Shown: piece after piece, positions 5,920-6,553 of the stretch
How positions within the stretch are numbered: position 1 is the stretch's first letter
How the letters are laid out: every line of letters begins with the position of its first letter
Source: Nitrospirota bacterium
GTDB lineage: Bacteria > Nitrospirota > Thermodesulfovibrionia > Thermodesulfovibrionales > UBA6898
NCBI GenBank assembly: GCA_029858145.1
Contig: JAOUFP010000174.1
Span: 1-6,553, forward strand
Length of the DNA stretch: 6,553 bases
Reading direction: 5' to 3'
Translations under genes and position numbers: made by a program
Notes under the pieces: generated by a model
Told to the model about the DNA's origin: nothing
The model's input: only the letters and a program-made list of their open reading frames with translations
The model's database searches: none

Positions 5920-6553
5920 CTAACATTTCTCCTTTATTTTATCAGCAACCCCTGAAAAGATCCGCCATATCTTCGGTTTCCGGGAAGGATTGACAGAACC
6001 GGTTGTGCCAAGCAGATTTTTCGCCCTCTCGCGTATTGTGCCGCTTTCGGCCAATAGCGCCAACTGTTCTATTTCTGTCTTGTCCCACAGCCTGTTGCCG
6101 TATTTTTCAAAATCCGCGGTATCGAAATCGGAATTGAGAAAGCGAAGGGCATCAACGTTCTCTTCGGCCTCACGCATCGTATTCATGGCGGGCACAACAA
6201 CACTGCAGGGAGAATTCCGGATGCACCATAAAAGATTGCGCTGGGCCGGGGTCATGGGAATATCGCCCTGCGTATGGCTGCCGGTGGTCGGCTCAAATAC
6301 GCTTATCCGTCTGTCCCACTGGTGAGGACCGCAATCCCAGCAAAAAATCTTCATCCCCACTATGCCGATCCCGTGCTCCGTGGCAACCGGGAAAAGTTCT
6401 TCATTTGCCTGCCTGTATTTCCAATTAAACCTTACCATTATGTAATCAATCAGGTCCGTTTCTTGTATGAGCCTGCTTATCAGGCCGAAGAGCGCTATTT
6501 GATGGCAGCTCAGCCCGATATTGCGAATCAGGCCCTCTTCTTTCAGTCGGGCC
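5920..6553 (-). CDS. Aldo/keto reductase family protein, 5' end cut by the window edge
   Basis: The frame is open from the right edge to TAG at 5920-5922 and gives about 210 C-terminal residues; an internal ATG at 6438 is not the true start, since family sequence continues upstream of it. From the edge, KEEGLIRNIGLSCHQ matches the KxxGxIRxIGxSxH segment of the aldo/keto reductase barrel and includes the position of the catalytic histidine. HGIGIVGMKIF (from about 6369 down) is the next strand, and VVVPAMNTMREAEENVDAL matches the late NAD(P)H-binding block (usually IPG/IPKS, then R/E-EN). The catalytic aspartate, tyrosine and lysine lie outside the window, so activity cannot be confirmed. No C-terminal ferredoxin-type cysteine motif is present. 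Members reduce carbonyls or oxidise alcohols with NAD(P)H; here it may act on a sugar or a product of the radical SAM enzymes. Its stop is four bases before the glycosyltransferase start at 5915. Confidence 0.9.
   Translation of the reverse strand, partial: ARLKEEGLIRNIGLSCHQIALFGLISRLIQETDLIDYIMVRFNWKYRQANEELFPVATEHGIGIVGMKIFCWDCGPHQWDRRISVFEPTTGSHTQGDIPMTPAQRNLLWCIRNSPCSVVVPAMNTMREAEENVDALRFLNSDFDTADFEKYGNRLWDKTEIEQLALLAESGTIRERAKNLLGTTGSVNPSRKPKIWRIFSGVADKIKEKC
5929..5935 (-). promoter_or_regulatory. Displaced Shine-Dalgarno site for the glycosyltransferase at 5915
   Basis: AAAGGAG lies within the last codons of the aldo/keto reductase gene, 13 bases before ATG 5915. The match to the anti-Shine-Dalgarno sequence is strong but the spacing is longer than the usual 5-9 bases. 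A nearer ATG only two bases after it opens a nine-codon frame in another register, unlikely to be real. Confidence 0.45.

Noticed and set aside
1..6553. CRISPR arrays, tRNA or rRNA genes, insertion sequences, attachment sites
   Set aside because: No regularly spaced repeats, cloverleaf-like sequence, transposase frame or terminal inverted repeats were seen; almost all bases fall within the seven minus-strand genes.

Overview
This window is a dense, single-direction gene array. Seven protein-coding genes are all read from the minus strand, and almost no non-coding DNA lies between them. In transcription order (right to left) they are: an aldo/keto reductase cut by the right edge; a small family-2 glycosyltransferase; an AGE-superfamily sugar epimerase closest in motifs to cellobiose 2-epimerases; a radical SAM enzyme with a SPASM-type C-terminus; a second small glycosyltransferase paralogous to the first; a larger glycosyltransferase with a helical tail; and a second, unrelated-looking radical SAM/SPASM enzyme cut by the left edge. 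Gaps between genes run from 4 to about 75 bases. No convincing promoter or terminator is visible inside the window, so the set is most simply read as one operon that continues past both edges.

The gene types point to a bacterial accessory cluster that builds or tailors a glycan or glycosylated small molecule. The three glycosyltransferases carry the GT-A nucleotide-sugar fold motifs. The epimerase would invert C2 at the reducing end of a free sugar or disaccharide. The aldo/keto reductase would handle a carbonyl/alcohol conversion. The two radical SAM enzymes could perform a radical dehydrogenation, epimerisation or C-C/C-S bond chemistry on a sugar or peptide. No precursor peptide, PqqD-like recognition domain, transporter, polymerase or sugar-nucleotide synthesis gene is inside the window, so the class of final product cannot be decided here.

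The organism is a bacterium, judging from Shine-Dalgarno sequences (clear for one glycosyltransferase, displaced for another), short intergenic gaps and ATG starts. Base composition looks roughly balanced to slightly GC-rich by eye. Two oxygen-sensitive Fe-S radical enzymes would suit an anaerobe or facultative anaerobe, but this is weak evidence and I do not assign a taxon.

The most notable points are the combination of a cellobiose-2-epimerase-like enzyme with two different radical SAM proteins and duplicated glycosyltransferases, and an in-frame TGA that is the only stop separating the third glycosyltransferase from the following radical SAM gene.
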